The notes: a model not told the origin generated them from the sequence alone. 64,000 nt of DNA from Chaetomium olivaceum (GCA_039881045.1 JAYWVB010000083.1:21950-85949), one strand, 5' to 3'. Positions 11,514 to 22,468 are shown, counted from the stretch's first letter. A program made the numbers and translations.

Positions 11514-13445
11514 TCATCGATCTGTCTCCTCATCATAAACATCCAAAATAGCCCGACTCTCCTCACACTCTCCCTCTCCGCATTCCGCGTCACCTTGAAG
11601 CCCTCAATAATCTCGGCCAGCTTCTCACCCTCACTGCGGCCCCTCTCCACATCAATGCACCAGATCAGCGGTGCGGGTAGGCCGACGATAACAGCAAGAA
11701 ACCAGAAGGCGGGGCGGATCTCGCCCGAGGCGTCGATGATAGCGCCGACAATAGCCGGGCCGAACACGCTGGACCCCTTGTCGGTGATGGCGTACAGCGC
11801 ATAGAAGGCGGCCTCGGATCCAGGCGGGATCAGCTCGCCATAGAGCGAACGGCAATAACCACTCAGGCCGCCCAAGACAAAGCCGTAGACGGCGGCCAGC
11901 GGGTACATCTCCCAGGGCTGCTGCAGGCCGAAGACACCCCAGTTCTTAACGAAGGGCAAGTAGCCTAGAAGGCCGTAGAGCGGGATAATTTCGAAGAGGG
12001 CGATACAAGCGAGGATGGTCTGGTGGGCCTGCAGGTGGAAACGGCGCGAGATGTAAGACCACGAGAAGGCGCCCGTAATGCCGGCCGCGGTGGAAATAAC
12101 GTTGATCATGCCGAGTGCCCAGGGCTCCATGTGTAGCTGGGTCTTGGCAAACAGGATGGCGGTCGAGGACGTGGTGGCGATGGCGTCGGAGAGAAGAAAC
12201 CAGCCGCCGAGGAATAGCATGATGTCAATGAGACGGCGGGCGAGCTGCACGGTGCGGAAGAGGGACTTCCAGGCGTAGAGTGTGTAAGAGATGAAGGCGC
12301 GGATGCCGCTGTGGCGCGACGATGCGGGCAATGGCGGCCCTGGTCGGGGACGAAGCCACAGAGCGGCTGGCACGGTGAAGATGGCCCACCAGACTCCGAT
12401 GACAAAGAGGACGACACGTTGGGACCACGTCGTGTTCTTCATCTGGATGAGGATAAAGATAGCGACGCACTGAAGGAACAGGCCGGCAATGTAACCAATA
12501 CCGATGCCCTTGGCGGAGATCTGCGTCGACAGGGTGAGTTCGTGCGAAGTCAGCTCCTCCCGCGTTTGCACCCGGGAGAGAGCGTTCCCATCCTCCAGAG
12601 TGTCCCGTGGTAGTAAAGCGGCCGTGGAATCGGCCATTGCTGTCTCTCCATCCAGATCTCGGTGGTTCTGCCCGCCTTGGCCATTCGGAATGAGGTCGGC
12701 CTCCTTGTGAATGATCTCCGGGTGGTGCCTGACAAGGAGCGGCAGGAACGAGTTGAGAAGCACAAAGGATGCACCGAAAGAGGTGTTCGAGACGATGGCG
12801 AGCAGCGCGCCGAAAAGATAGAGGTTGCTCGAGACAAAGATGTAAAGCATGACGGCGATGCTCCCGATCCATCCAAATGCGAGCAGCAGCTTCTTGCGGT
12901 AGTTGCCGTGGTCGGCGGCGCAGCTGATGCTGACAACCAGGAGCGCCTGGATCAGGACGCTTATACTAAAGGTATACATGGCGAAGCTTGCCGTGTTGAT
13001 CTCCATGCCGAGCACGTACACAATGCACTGTCCACCGTTGCCGCCATTTTTGTCTGAGCTGGAGCCGCAGGGCGTCGTACGGTCAGAAAGAAGGACTCCA
13101 TTTTCTCTCGCTAGACTCTCGAGTAATATTGGGATGAAAGAACCTATTCGCGGTCAGTTTCCGGGCTCGGGTGAGAGTGACGGTGAGTACGGCGATCCAA
13201 GCAACATACCGATTCCTACACCATTATGTTAGCTTTTGAGATGCAATACTCGCCCCCTAGCATGGTAGACCATAAAACTAACCACAGATAACATAAACCT
13301 CGGCGGCAAATGCATATGCATACCAACCGGCGAGCTCCTTGGGACTGGTGGGGCGAGTATCGTCACCCGGATAACGCGGTGGCAGCGCGCCAAAACCGCT
13401 ACTGCCACTACCACCGCTATTACTCCTGCTGCGGCCGGGGCTCAT
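11514..13445 (-). CDS. atg22: Autophagy-related protein 22 (vacuolar amino-acid effluxer)
   Basis: Atg22 is a major-facilitator-like vacuolar membrane protein that exports amino acids released by autophagic breakdown. Exon 1 (13445-13283) encodes a Gly/Ser-rich head and the family signature KELAGWYAYAFAAEVYVICG. It joins a 6-base microexon (13215-13210), then exon 3 from 13143; the junction restores the conserved CGIGSFIPILLESLAREN. About twelve hydrophobic helices follow, with a long hydrophilic loop near residues 180-240 and the family sequence YGLLGYLPF later. The C-terminus reads DVERGRSEGEKLAEIIEGFK and then changes frame near 11594. The other frame gives the conserved tail ESRAILDVYDEETDR and a stop at 11514. 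Exon length plus one base is 1800, giving 599 residues. Introns are 13216-13282 and 13144-13209. Confidence 0.93.
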
Positions 13446-15119
13446 AATGTCAAAGTTTTCCAGCGATCCGGTGCTAGATCGCTCGTCGTCGGCTTCAAAA
13501 GATGATGAGTGCGACAGGAAGGAGCGCTTTGACAGCTGCGAGAACCGAGAGAAGAGGCGTGGAGCGGGTGGCGGGCGCCCAGCCTCAGGGTCGTTCCGGG
13601 CGCCATAGCGCTAACCAGCCGTTGCCTTGTCCGCCGGCAGGCAGGCAGCACCTACCACCGCCTAATTCAGCACAACCAAACAGATCAGCCGATTGCTGCA
13701 CGACGTCACCGCCTCGAACAAGTTCAGTTCGGGAGCTTTCCCACCCCTGAAAGCAGGAACTCGAGATGGAATCCAAGGCAGCGGAGAACCGTCTCTTTAG
13801 TTGCTCGCAGTCCTTCGGTCTTTGAACAACCAAGGGGTTCGAGTTTCGACGATTGCCGGGTTCCACCGAAGATCTTCACAAACCGAGTGCAAGAAAGGCC
13901 AACACGGATATTTGAAAGCGCATCCGGGTCGAGGAGGGTTTTATCGCCGTTGCGAAGTGAAGTTGACGCGGTATCATGGTCGAATCTTTCGGGGTTGTCG
14001 CAAGAAGCCAGGTGCCTTGGCCCCGACGTTGTCGCCAGGGCAGAGCCTGAGTTAAATATGTACATAGTCTCTATGTTTAGGACAGGCACCACCGTGTGTG
14101 CTTCGGCAACCCCCACCGCATGAACAAGGTTTGTTGGTGTGCAAATCCGGGGATCAAAGTGGGTGTGTTGATCACGGGCCGCTCTGGGATGCCGACCACA
14201 CCCAGTTCCAGATCTCGAACCTGTGACCAGAATAACCCCTAAGGCCCTTTAAAGCTCCACCCCCTCCGTCTTATTGAAGCGCCAATCGCGGCATATAGGT
14301 TACCGATTTTTGCTCGGCCACCCTCCGTTCCGTTTCACAAGCTTCGAAAACACGAAACCACCCAGACCTCCTCTCATCCCCCCAATCCGCATCTCCACGA
14401 TGGGTACGGGTACTCGGCGGCGGTGGCGATTTCACAAGCGCATGCCGGCCTGATCACACTGCCAATAACGGGCCCAGTTCCTGCGGGCAGCTGCGGGTTC
14501 CCTGCGGGCGTGCTGCGCAGCGCGCCGATTGCATGGCAACTAACCCGGAACCAGATGGCTACGGGTGGGCTCGACGCCCAAACGGGCCCAGTGACCTTTC
14601 TCTTCTGGGGAGCTGTCGCCAACAGATCGCTGACCTGCGCTTCTTGGCGTCCATTCCTGCCAAGCGACAGGAATCAGAGCACGGCGAGCATCGGGTGAGG
14701 ATGACGATGCTGCTCGGCGGCGCGTGGCGGTCTTACTGGGTGTCTCATAGACCATCTTCAGCTCATTCTAGATCTTGCGATGATCAGAAGGCGGAATTCA
14801 CAGCAGCCGTGCCAATGGTGCTGAAAGACAGGGTTCTCCAACCCATTTCGCCCATTCAGAGACGGCGGAGGTGCGAGCTCAGCCATGGAGATCATGACGC
14901 AGGGCAGGGATGGCGCCAAATGCCGGCTGCAACGACACGTTCCTAATATTTCCGAATGAGTGTGCCCATCCACTGTAACTCACTAAAAACTGATCGATCC
15001 ATCGGTGGTATCAACGCAAAGAACAAGAACAAAGACAACAACGACCAAAATCAACCGATTTCCCCCCCCCCCCAACAGCATTTCAGAGCACCACCAGCTC
15101 ACCACCAGAACCACCACCC
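13446..15119. other. Intergenic: ATG22 promoter and downstream flank of the DUF3602 gene
   Basis: No gene was recognised on either strand. The stretch holds upstream sequence for ATG22 and ends in a run of about twelve C at 15062-15073 just past the stop of the DUF3602 gene. Open frames around 14400-14950 have no family signature. Confidence 0.45.
15062..15073. repeat. C homopolymer
   Basis: A run of about twelve C lies about 50 bases beyond the stop codon of the DUF3602 gene, in its likely 3' UTR. Its true length is uncertain, given the indel problems elsewhere in this window. Confidence 0.8.
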
Positions 15120-15815
15120 TTATTTCTTCCCAAACAGCCCCAAAACCTTCTTCTTCAACCTATCCGCCAGCCCAACCGGCGCCGCAGGTCCCTCCTCAGC
15201 CGCGACCGCCTTCTTATCCTCCGGAGCCTTCTTGGCGATGTGCTCGTTGCCAGCGCCGCCGCGGCCGGTGTGGTAGTCGCCGTTCTCGTGGCTCGGGCGG
15301 ACGGCCGCCTCGGGAACAAGGTCCTGGTCCAGGCGCGTAACCTGCTTCTTGCCCGCGTCGCCGATGTTGGCGGCGCCTGTTTTGGGGTTTAAGGGAGGAA
15401 GGTTAGTGATGGTGTCCTTAAGAAGGGGAGGAGGGTTGGGGTTGCGCGGGGATTGGGGTGGATGGGATGGGTGCTTATCGCAAGCTGGAGGCTTGGCGTG
15501 CATCCCGCCTGTGGGGGGTTGGATGAGACGATCGATCAGGTCCCCGTCGTCCCAAGATTGAACGCCCGAGTTTTTGGAGTTGATGAAATCTCGGGACGGT
15601 GCTCGGGAATGTTTGCATGTCTCTGTGTGGTTTCGCCTGGATGTAGGTTTTGGGAAAATGGGGGTATTCGTACCTCCGCGACCAGTGCTGAAAGCTCCAT
15701 CTCCATGGCTACCTGGTTCGCCCACACGAACCACCTCTCCGTCAACGTACGGCGTGCTGTCGGGGTTGATGTTGCCCGCGCCACCGCGGCCGTGAGAGAC
15801 TTCGGGAGCTGACAT
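15120..15815 (-). CDS. DUF3602 small protein with GRGGAGN repeats
   Basis: The ATG at 15815 has a good context (ACAATGTC). Exon 1 (15815-15674) contains SHGRGGAGNI, DSTPYVDGE and FSTGRGG. After an intron at 15377-15673 (GTACGA donor, ACAG acceptor), exon 2 contains AANIGDAGKK, HENGDYHTGRGGAGN and a basic C-terminus ADRLKKKVLGLFGKK. The spliced product is 132 residues with no frame break. Repeated GRGGAGN blocks define fungal DUF3602 (PF12223), whose role is unknown. The intron is long for this genome (297 bases) and is open in frame, so retention would add 99 residues rich in Pro and Lys; those residues do not look conserved. Confidence 0.85.
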   Translation of the reverse strand: MSAPEVSHGRGGAGNINPDSTPYVDGEVVRVGEPGSHGDGAFSTGRGGTNTPIFPKPTSRRNHTETCKHSRAPSRDFINSKNSGVQSWDDGDLIDRLIQPPTGGMHAKPPACDKHPSHPPQSPRNPNPPPLLKDTITNLPPLNPKTGAANIGDAGKKQVTRLDQDLVPEAAVRPSHENGDYHTGRGGAGNEHIAKKAPEDKKAVAAEEGPAAPVGLADRLKKKVLGLFGKK

Positions 15816-16472
15816 TGTAGGTTTGTTGGCGCAAATTAGTGATGTTTTCGGTGCCAAAGCGACTGAATGGTTGCGCCGGGGGCGGTGGGACGAGGTCGTT
15901 TGACGTTTGAGAGACGGGGAGTCGAGGAGGCTGGAGGAGGGCGAAACCGGAGGTGAGACACGCCTTATAATGCGAGTCAGCCGCAATATCCAAGAGTCAC
16001 GCAAGATTTCCCTGGTTTGAATCTGGCGGTTGGATTGGTAGACAAAGATGCCATGACAGCTCCTGGTAACGAACCTCGAAGGCGATAACGAAGGGAGATA
16101 ACGATAAGGTAAGGCGAGTGCCAAGGCTTGTCAAGGGCTAGGCGAGGCATGTGGCTGCCAAGTCCATGGAGAAACGATATCCTACCATTACGTAACGTAA
16201 CGAATCAGCGCAACTGGTCAAACACTGCCCTTCGAACTTCAAAGTCCAATCTTTTCAAATTCCATCTATGAATATAACATGCCCACTCCATATTATTATT
16301 CATACCCCGCTATGCCCTAAGGCGTGCCGGACCTTCAGCTATTTAATGTACAGGAAAACCGCGCCCTCGCGGGCCGGATGAAAAACCCATACCGACAGTT
16401 AAGGAAAGTACATGTGCGTGAGCCTGCGTATACAAAGAGAGGAGGCCTCCTGGCCTCCGAGGGAGGTGCGTG
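15816..16472. other. DUF3602 upstream region and 3' flank of the LINE
   Basis: No coding sequence was seen. 16186-16203 carries a short repeat of TACGTAACG type. On the LINE strand this lies about 270 bases beyond its stop, where a LINE 3' tail might be expected; I cannot prove it is the element end. Confidence 0.4.
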
Positions 16473-18478
16473 CTAGGCCGCCCTAGCTTCTAGCTCAAGC
16501 CTCCTGGCCAAACTGAACATCATCAGCCTCCCTGAGTCCATTAGCCATTCCAGGACCCTCCCCGCGAGCCGTGCCGATGCAGGATCAATACCGTGTAGAA
16601 CAGAGTAAAAGTCCCGTCGCGTTCGAATATCAGTTCTCTCCCATCTTCGAGTCAGCGGTGGGGCCAAACACCACACTACCAGGTGCTCGGCAGTCTCCCG
16701 TCCTTCGCCGCACTGGCAGGCGGGCGTTAGGATCTCTGGGACTCCTCGTGTAAACAGAAAGTCCCGTAGGCCTATTGCCCCCGTTCGGATCTGGACCAGC
16801 AGAGAACTCCTCGCCTTGGTGAGACCGTCGTGCCGTCTTAGCGTTTCATCTCGGAATAGCGTCTCTCGCTGATGGTCAAAGTCGTCCGCCGGTCTGGTGA
16901 TTGCTCTACCGTCCCGCTCCTTTAGCCACCTCGCTCTCCAGGCGTCCTCTACCACACTGTCCGTGTCTGCGGCTCCCCCCGTCCAGCGCGCGATCGTGCT
17001 CGCGGCTTTCTCCACTGCCGTGGGCTCCTGCAGTCCCACGGTTCGCGGCCGGCCCGTTGCCGCTCCTCGGGCGGAGCCTCTGCTGTATCTTGCGACAGGC
17101 AGTGAGAATGATCCCCCCTGCGGTCCTCTTGCCGCCCTGGCCGTCGTCCAGGTCGGTTCGCTGGAGTCTGGTTTCAAAGTCTGCAAGCCGTTTGTTGAAA
17201 TACAGGTCTAACGGTGGCACCCACGTCTCCGTCTCGAGGTTGCGAATGGGAGTGGCTTTGAAGGCTCCCGCCACAATCCGCAAGCTTTTGTTCTGGACCT
17301 TCCCGAGGGCCCCGGTGATGCCTTTCCTTACCGGCTCTCCTTCCACGTCCGTGGGGATGTGGAACGACGATGCGCCATAGGCCAGCGCTGACCGGATGCA
17401 CTTTGTGTACACTTCTCGCGCCTTGGCTAGCCCTGGTCCCCACGTTTTCGCCGCTATTCTCGACAGTGCGTAGCTCTGGGTCTTCATTTTCTTTTCCACC
17501 GCCGCAAGGTGGGCTTTCCAGTTGAGTTTCCGGTCCAGCCAGACTCCCAGGAACCTGGCAGACTCCGTCGGTCTGACGGGGCTGGTGCCCCCCCCTGGGT
17601 TGGTGAGGTTTAGCTCGTTTGTCCACTGCCGTCGTCCCTTGTTGAAATGGATGAGTTCGCTCTTTTCCGGGGCAAACTTCATCCCCCGACTGTCGGCCCA
17701 TCGTAGACACGTTTCCCACGCCGCCTCTAGTTGCCGGACGTTAGCCTCGGGGTTACGACCAAATACCATGAGGTTGGTGTCATCCGCAAACCCCGCTATA
17801 GCCAAGTGAGGGTGTTCGTCTTTTAGCTGCTTGTATAGTGAGGAAATGTAGAGGATGAAGAGGACAGGGGAAAGGGGTGAGCCTTGGGGGACCCCTGCCC
17901 GAACTGCCGTCGGTGCCGCTGCCTTGCCGTCAAAAAGGAGGGTGGCCTCGCGGCCCGTCAACCAGTCTTTCGTCCAGAGGACTAGCCACCTCGGGTAGCC
18001 CATTTCCCGCAGCGTTGCTAGCAATCGGGTGTGGTTGACCGTGTCAAAGGCTCCTGAAATGTCGAGTTGCAGTAGGGACGCCGCGCGGCCTTCTGTCTCC
18101 ACGCCTCCTGGACCTGGGCTACTACTAGCCGGACAGCCAGCTCTGTGGAGCGATGTGCCCTGTTTCCCATCTGTTCGTCTGGTAACAGGCCGTTGGCTTC
18201 TGCCGCTTGAGTGACCTTTTTGGCGACCACTGACTCTATTACCTTCCCTAGGGTTGGCAGCAGCGCAATGGGCCTATATCCCCCCGGGTCTGATACACTG
18301 GCGGTGCTTTTCCCGGCTTCGGTAGTACTACGGTCCTTGCCCTTTTGAAGCGGTTGGGAAACCATCCCAGTTCCAGGCATCTCGTCACTAATACGGCGAG
18401 CACTTCAGCCAGTGATGTTCCACACGCCTTCAGTAGACCCATCGGCAGCAGGTCCTCCCCTGGCGCTGCCCACTCCAT
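16473..18478 (-). pseudogene. LINE reverse transcriptase fragment
   Basis: In order along the minus strand the fragment reads: VVLPKPGK, DPGGYRPIALLPTLGKVIE and RAHRSTELAV (fingers); LLQLDISGAFDTVNHTRLL (motif A with its catalytic Asp); GVPQGSPLSPVLF (motif B); GFADDTNLM (motif C, FADD instead of YADD); and FLGVWLDRKLNWKAH (thumb side). The C-terminal CQCGEGRETAEHLVVWC matches the Cys-Cys-His-Cys motif of fungal LINE ORF2. The frame changes near 18285, 18085 and about 17100, the first two each explained by one missing base. Since host genes here show the same defect, the breaks may be sequence errors, but the missing 5' half already makes this copy non-autonomous. Confidence 0.88.
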
Positions 18479-18480
18479 AC
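16473..18480 (-). mobile_element. 5'-truncated non-LTR retrotransposon (LINE, Tad-like)
   Basis: This is the 3' half of a LINE: reverse transcriptase followed by the C-terminal zinc motif. No endonuclease or ORF1 is present; sequence similarity to the element stops at about 18480, as expected for 5' truncation during target-primed reverse transcription. The copy is GC-rich and lacks the TA-rich, stop-rich look of repeat-induced point mutation. I found no convincing target-site duplication or poly(A) tail. The nearest simple repeat downstream is at 16186-16203. Confidence 0.85.
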
Positions 18481-19538
18481 ATACCTAACAAACACTGCCT
18501 ATTATGCAGAGGGATGGCGTGCAGACCATCTAGTATGCAGTGATCTGATCGATAGGCTGTAGCGCATGACTTGCAAATCCAGATGTTGATTTGACCGACT
18601 GATTGAATGAATTGGAAAAGGGCTAATGGGGGAAGACAGCACGAACATCGCCCAGAATCGACCTAAATGGAATTTCCAAAACATTGGCAGTTTGTATTGC
18701 AAGTTGCCACAAACAAAGCTCGTCCTCCATTCCCGCGCTGTTGATGTCTCCTTTGTGAAGAAATACACATATCGGGAAAGTTGGCTTAGGGGAGGGAAAG
18801 AAAAATTGGCAGAATTGTAAAGAACTGTGAAATCAAATGTGGCGATGTTTTCATCCCTTTCATTTTGATTGTCACTGACAAACCTACCTTAGGACTCATC
18901 ATGTTACTGTCTTTATGTGTCTGCTGTGTAACCTCGGACAAGTCACCTGAATGATTCAGATTCCGAGGTGATGGCAGTTGAAAGACGTGAAGAGTCCGAT
19001 GTCGTAGAATGATTGAGTCTATTGTGCAGGGTTTGGTTTGTCTCTGTCTCTTTTCAACTCTGGTGTGGTCCAAGGCGAGTCCGAGGTTCACCAACTCACA
19101 CCAACCATTCGAACCCATTTCCAACAATATGACCAGGTACATCAGGGCATCTCCTGTCAACAAATGGTCAACCAATCCGAGTGTACCACACGGAGCGTGC
19201 ATAACACAGACGGTATGTGATCAACCCTGCTGTAAGGCAAACCGAGGCTGAGAGGATGCACTGCAGAACCGTCACTGCGTCAAATATCCTAGAAGTGGAA
19301 AACAAATGGAGACAACGATCGCCCTGTGGAGCTAGGTTGCTACATTATACTGGTCGTGACAGGCTTGTATTGATCCAACACTGGTCCGAAGGCAAGTTGA
19401 GCCCTATTTGAGAAGGTGTGATGTGATTCATGAGAGCCGAGGGCATGCTGTCGTCCACTCCGCAAGGGTAGGCCGAGTGCGAGCAGGACAAATATTTTCA
19501 TGCCAAAAGGATGAAGGGATAGCTCTGAGCTGGCGGGC
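18481..19538. other. Gene-free stretch between the LINE and the secreted-protein gene
   Basis: No recognisable gene. The stretch is AT-richer than the genes around it. The last ~150 bases lead into a TATA element and probably form the promoter of the small secreted protein. Confidence 0.45.
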
Positions 19539-19547
19539 TATATATAT
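19539..19547 (+). promoter_or_regulatory. TATA box of the small secreted protein gene
   Basis: TATATATAT stands about 120 bases before the ATG at 19665. It is followed by a C/A-rich leader (repeated CAACACC and ACATCAACC type words) ending in ATCAACATG, the arrangement usual for strongly or inducibly expressed fungal secreted proteins. Confidence 0.6.
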
Positions 19548-19664
19548 GAGCTTCCTCCCCCCCCAGGACAACATTCTTCTCATTAGCCAACACATCCACT
19601 TCCACATCATCTCAACACTCCACAACAAACACATCAACCCCAACAACCCCAACAAACCATCAAC

Positions 19665-20063
19665 ATGCGCCGTCATCGCCCCTTCCGTCCTTACCCTCTC
19701 GTCCGGCGCTCAGGACTGGACTCAGAATGGTAACGGCGTTTGGGTTGCGAACAACAACTGGTGGACCATCCGCAACAGTACGTGGCCTCATCTCGGGCAA
19801 GGAGTGGAACCAAGTGAATCTGGTTGAATCATGAAGCTAATTCATCGGCCGTGTAGCTCGCGTGCATGAGACATGCACCAGGATAAACAGCGACAAGACG
19901 ATCCTGGTCAACGTACCCTGCGCGGACTGGACCGACGGTGCCGGTGGCCAGTTCCATGGGAGTAAGTATCTCCATCTACCGAGCCTCGCATGTTCATGTA
20001 GGCAGGTACTGACAGAATACTTCAGCATGCCGCTCGTCCGGCGAAACTATTTCTTGCTCTTAA
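19665..20063 (+). CDS. Small secreted cysteine-containing protein, unknown
   Basis: Three exons (19665-19777, 19857-19961, 20026-20063) are joined by introns with GTACGT and GTAAGT donors and TAG/CAG acceptors. The spliced product is about 85 residues: a short hydrophobic start (AVIAPSVLTLSSGA), then QDWTQNGNGVWVANNNWW, VHETCTRINSDKTILVNV, PCADWTDGAGGQFHGTC and a C-terminus ending ISCS. The mature part has four cysteines, enough for two disulfides, and is rich in Trp, Asn and Gly. The reading frame after the ATG is off by one to two bases right behind the start, as in many genes here, so the exact signal peptide is uncertain. I do not recognise the family. Size, signal peptide and TATA-driven promoter fit an effector-like or antimicrobial secreted protein, but that is inference. 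Confidence 0.6.
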
Positions 20064-20919
20064 ATGGAGAAACTGCCAATCGACGGAACCCAGCGCAGCT
20101 CCTAGATTCTGGGCAACCTACTAATGCAAACCAGCAAGCAAGCTCGAACTTGTGACAAAAATACAATGTCGTTGGCAGACTGGAATCATTTCCGAGGGGG
20201 GGGGTTATTTTGTCTTCAAGTCGGTCTTTGCTCAGATAACACTCCTATTGCTGGCCAGCAATTAATACACTTCCGATCCCAAGTACGGTTCAGAGTGAGG
20301 TCCTGTGTAACCTGATGATATGTTGCTTTGCTGCTGACAGACGAACACAACAATGCCATGATAAATGACATAATCTTGATATCATAAGATACCCTCTGTT
20401 ACCTTGAAATACTCATAGTATAGATACTTGTCAAAAAGGCCATATGTAGGCTCGTTGGGTGAATATTTATAGATGTGCAGCTATTGAAATAACGCGGACC
20501 GGTGTTAGTTGAGCCATAATCGTTGTTGAGCAACATGCCACGCGGAATCTGAGAGAAAAACCGGCTGGAGGAATATTAATACTAGTTATTAGTCCTAGTA
20601 GTTGTTGAAAATTTAACTCGCTGCTTAGGGTAAGAAAAAGGGGGTGGGCGGACAGGTACACACCCTTTGACCAGCATAGTCACTTAGGACTACGACGGGA
20701 ATGGGAGAGAGAAATGGTGTAATGAGGGAATCCTGGGCTAGGTGGCAAGAAGGGTAAACCAAAGCTCATCCTGCAGCCCGTGACAGTGTGGGATGCGGAA
20801 CTTGTACATATACCAGCAGGGGCTAGGCGGCGGGTAAAAGTTGGGACTGAAGCAGACATCCTCAATACGACCTCGGGTTAGGATCATTGCTTTCAAAGTT
20901 AACTATCCTACCGGGACCA
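20064..20919. other. Convergent intergenic stretch
   Basis: This lies between the 3' ends of the secreted-protein gene (+) and the FAH-family gene (-). It is AT-rich, with no coding sequence seen. Confidence 0.5.
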
Positions 20920-22064
20920 TCACAGCTTAGAATCCCTCGCAGGGGTGAACTCGACCCTGTTCGTGCAAGTCCCGACGCCGTCGAGCTCGACCTCGACAAC
21001 GTCGCCATCCTTCAACCACACCTGCGGGTTCCTGCCCATACCGACGCCTTGGGGACTGTAACGAGAGAATATGTCAGCCATCTTCACACTTACACCATAA
21101 CAAACCAAAAGAGCAGGAAAAATACTCACGTCCCCGTAAAGATAACATCCCCCGGCATCAACGTCGTGCCCTGACTCAAGAACGCCACCGTCCTTGCCAC
21201 GCCAAACACCATATCCCCGTCGTACTATCCTGCACCACCTGCCCATTCACCCGCGTACGGATCCCCAACCCCTGCGAATCCGCAATGCCCCCATCGCTTC
21301 CGGCACGCACGATCCCCGGCCCCACGGCGCCCACCCGTCAAACCCTTTCCCCAGCGACCACTGCCCGCCGCCCAGCTTGAGCTGCCAGTCGCGGTGCGAG
21401 ACGTCGTTGCCGATGGCGTAGCCTAGCACGTGCTCGAGGGCGCGGGCCTCGGGCACGTCGGCGCACCGCTTGCCGATCACCACCACCATCTCGCACTCGT
21501 AGTCCAGCCCCGTGTGCTGCTGGGCAAGCGGGTGGATGGGGATGGGGTCGTGGGGGCCCGTGAGCGATGTGGCGGGTTTGTACTGAGGGATGCGTGTTAG
21601 TTGGTTGGTTGGTAGGTAGGTTTTGGGTTGGAGGGGGGGGGATGGGGGATGGGTTGCTCACGAAGATGACCGGGTATTGCGGGATGGGCATGTTGGACTG
21701 TTTCTGGTTAGCCTTTGTTTGATAGCACCTCGAAGCAGAGCTTAGCATACCTCCTTCGCGTGAGCGGTGTAGTTCAACCCCAGGCACCGCACCGTCCGGA
21801 CATCTTCCGGGGCCAAGGGGGACAGGAGCGTCCGGATGTCGGCAACCTGGTCGGTAACATCGTGTTTGCCAAAGATGTCGCCGGTGATGATGCGGGCCTG
21901 GCGGGCCTTGCTGATGTCGCTGATGCCGCGAGGCAGGATAGATCTCCGTAGTAGGTGCGGCCGTCCCGGGCTAGGAAGCGGACGAGGCGCTGTTGACGGT
22001 GGTTAGACCATTGCGTACTTCTTTAATCTTGGTGATGGCTAGGACTTACAGTAAAAGTGGCCAT
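20920..22064 (-). CDS. Fumarylacetoacetate hydrolase family protein (FAHD2-like)
   Basis: Five exons: 22064-22050 (only MATFT), 21989-21751, 21697-21662 (36 bases), 21582-21130 and 21055-20920. Read with breaks repaired, the protein has 293 residues, the usual size of FAHD2-type proteins. Family marks are RLVRFLARDGRTYYGD, VRTVRCLGLNYTAHAKE, the acidic metal ligands in GLDYECEMVVVIGK, GYAIGNDVSHRDWQLK, KGFDGWAP, MPGDVIFTGTPQGVGMG and LKDGDVVEVELDGVG. Members hydrolyse or decarboxylate acylpyruvates and oxaloacetate-like acids; the substrate here is not evident and this is not the tyrosine-pathway FAH itself. Frame breaks near 21941, 21325 and 21221 each fit one missing base. It is divergent from SDHAF1. 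Confidence 0.9.
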
Positions 22065-22394
22065 GGTTACTGGGTATGATATGTAAGGGGTGAAGTGTTC
22101 AAGTACAGAGTGAAGCTCACGATTCAGGAATATGAGAAGTCGTTGAGTTAAGACTGGTTGAGACTGAGTAAGCGGATGACGGATATATCTCGTTATTTAC
22201 AGCGTGGTATTCGTGATTGCTCCCCCCTCCCCCCTGGCTTCAGTGGAGAAGCCATGAATAACTCCCGGCTTGGGAGCTTGAATAGAAACCCCAGAGTCCC
22301 CTTCCATTCGTGCAGCTACCGGAATACCACGAAACAGATAAGCTTTCGGGTTAATTATTCCACCAGCCACCAACTCTAGCGCTGTCCCTGCATT

Positions 22395-22468
22395 GCCGAG
22401 CTCGGCGCTCCGAGACGGGGGGTCCGGACAGTTCGGGGGTGGACCTCTTTCCGGGCCGGTCCACCCCC
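22395..22468. promoter_or_regulatory. Palindrome and hairpin in the FAH/SDHAF1 shared promoter
   Basis: GCCGAGCTCGGC at 22395-22406 is a perfect 12-base palindrome. Forty bases on, GGGGGTGGACC (22435-22445) and GGTCCACCCCC (22458-22468) form a perfect 11-bp stem with a 12-base loop. Both lie in the 531-base interval between two divergent start codons. They look like binding sites for dimeric regulators, such as zinc-cluster CGG/CCG pairs, or a structured leader; neither is proven. Confidence 0.4.
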
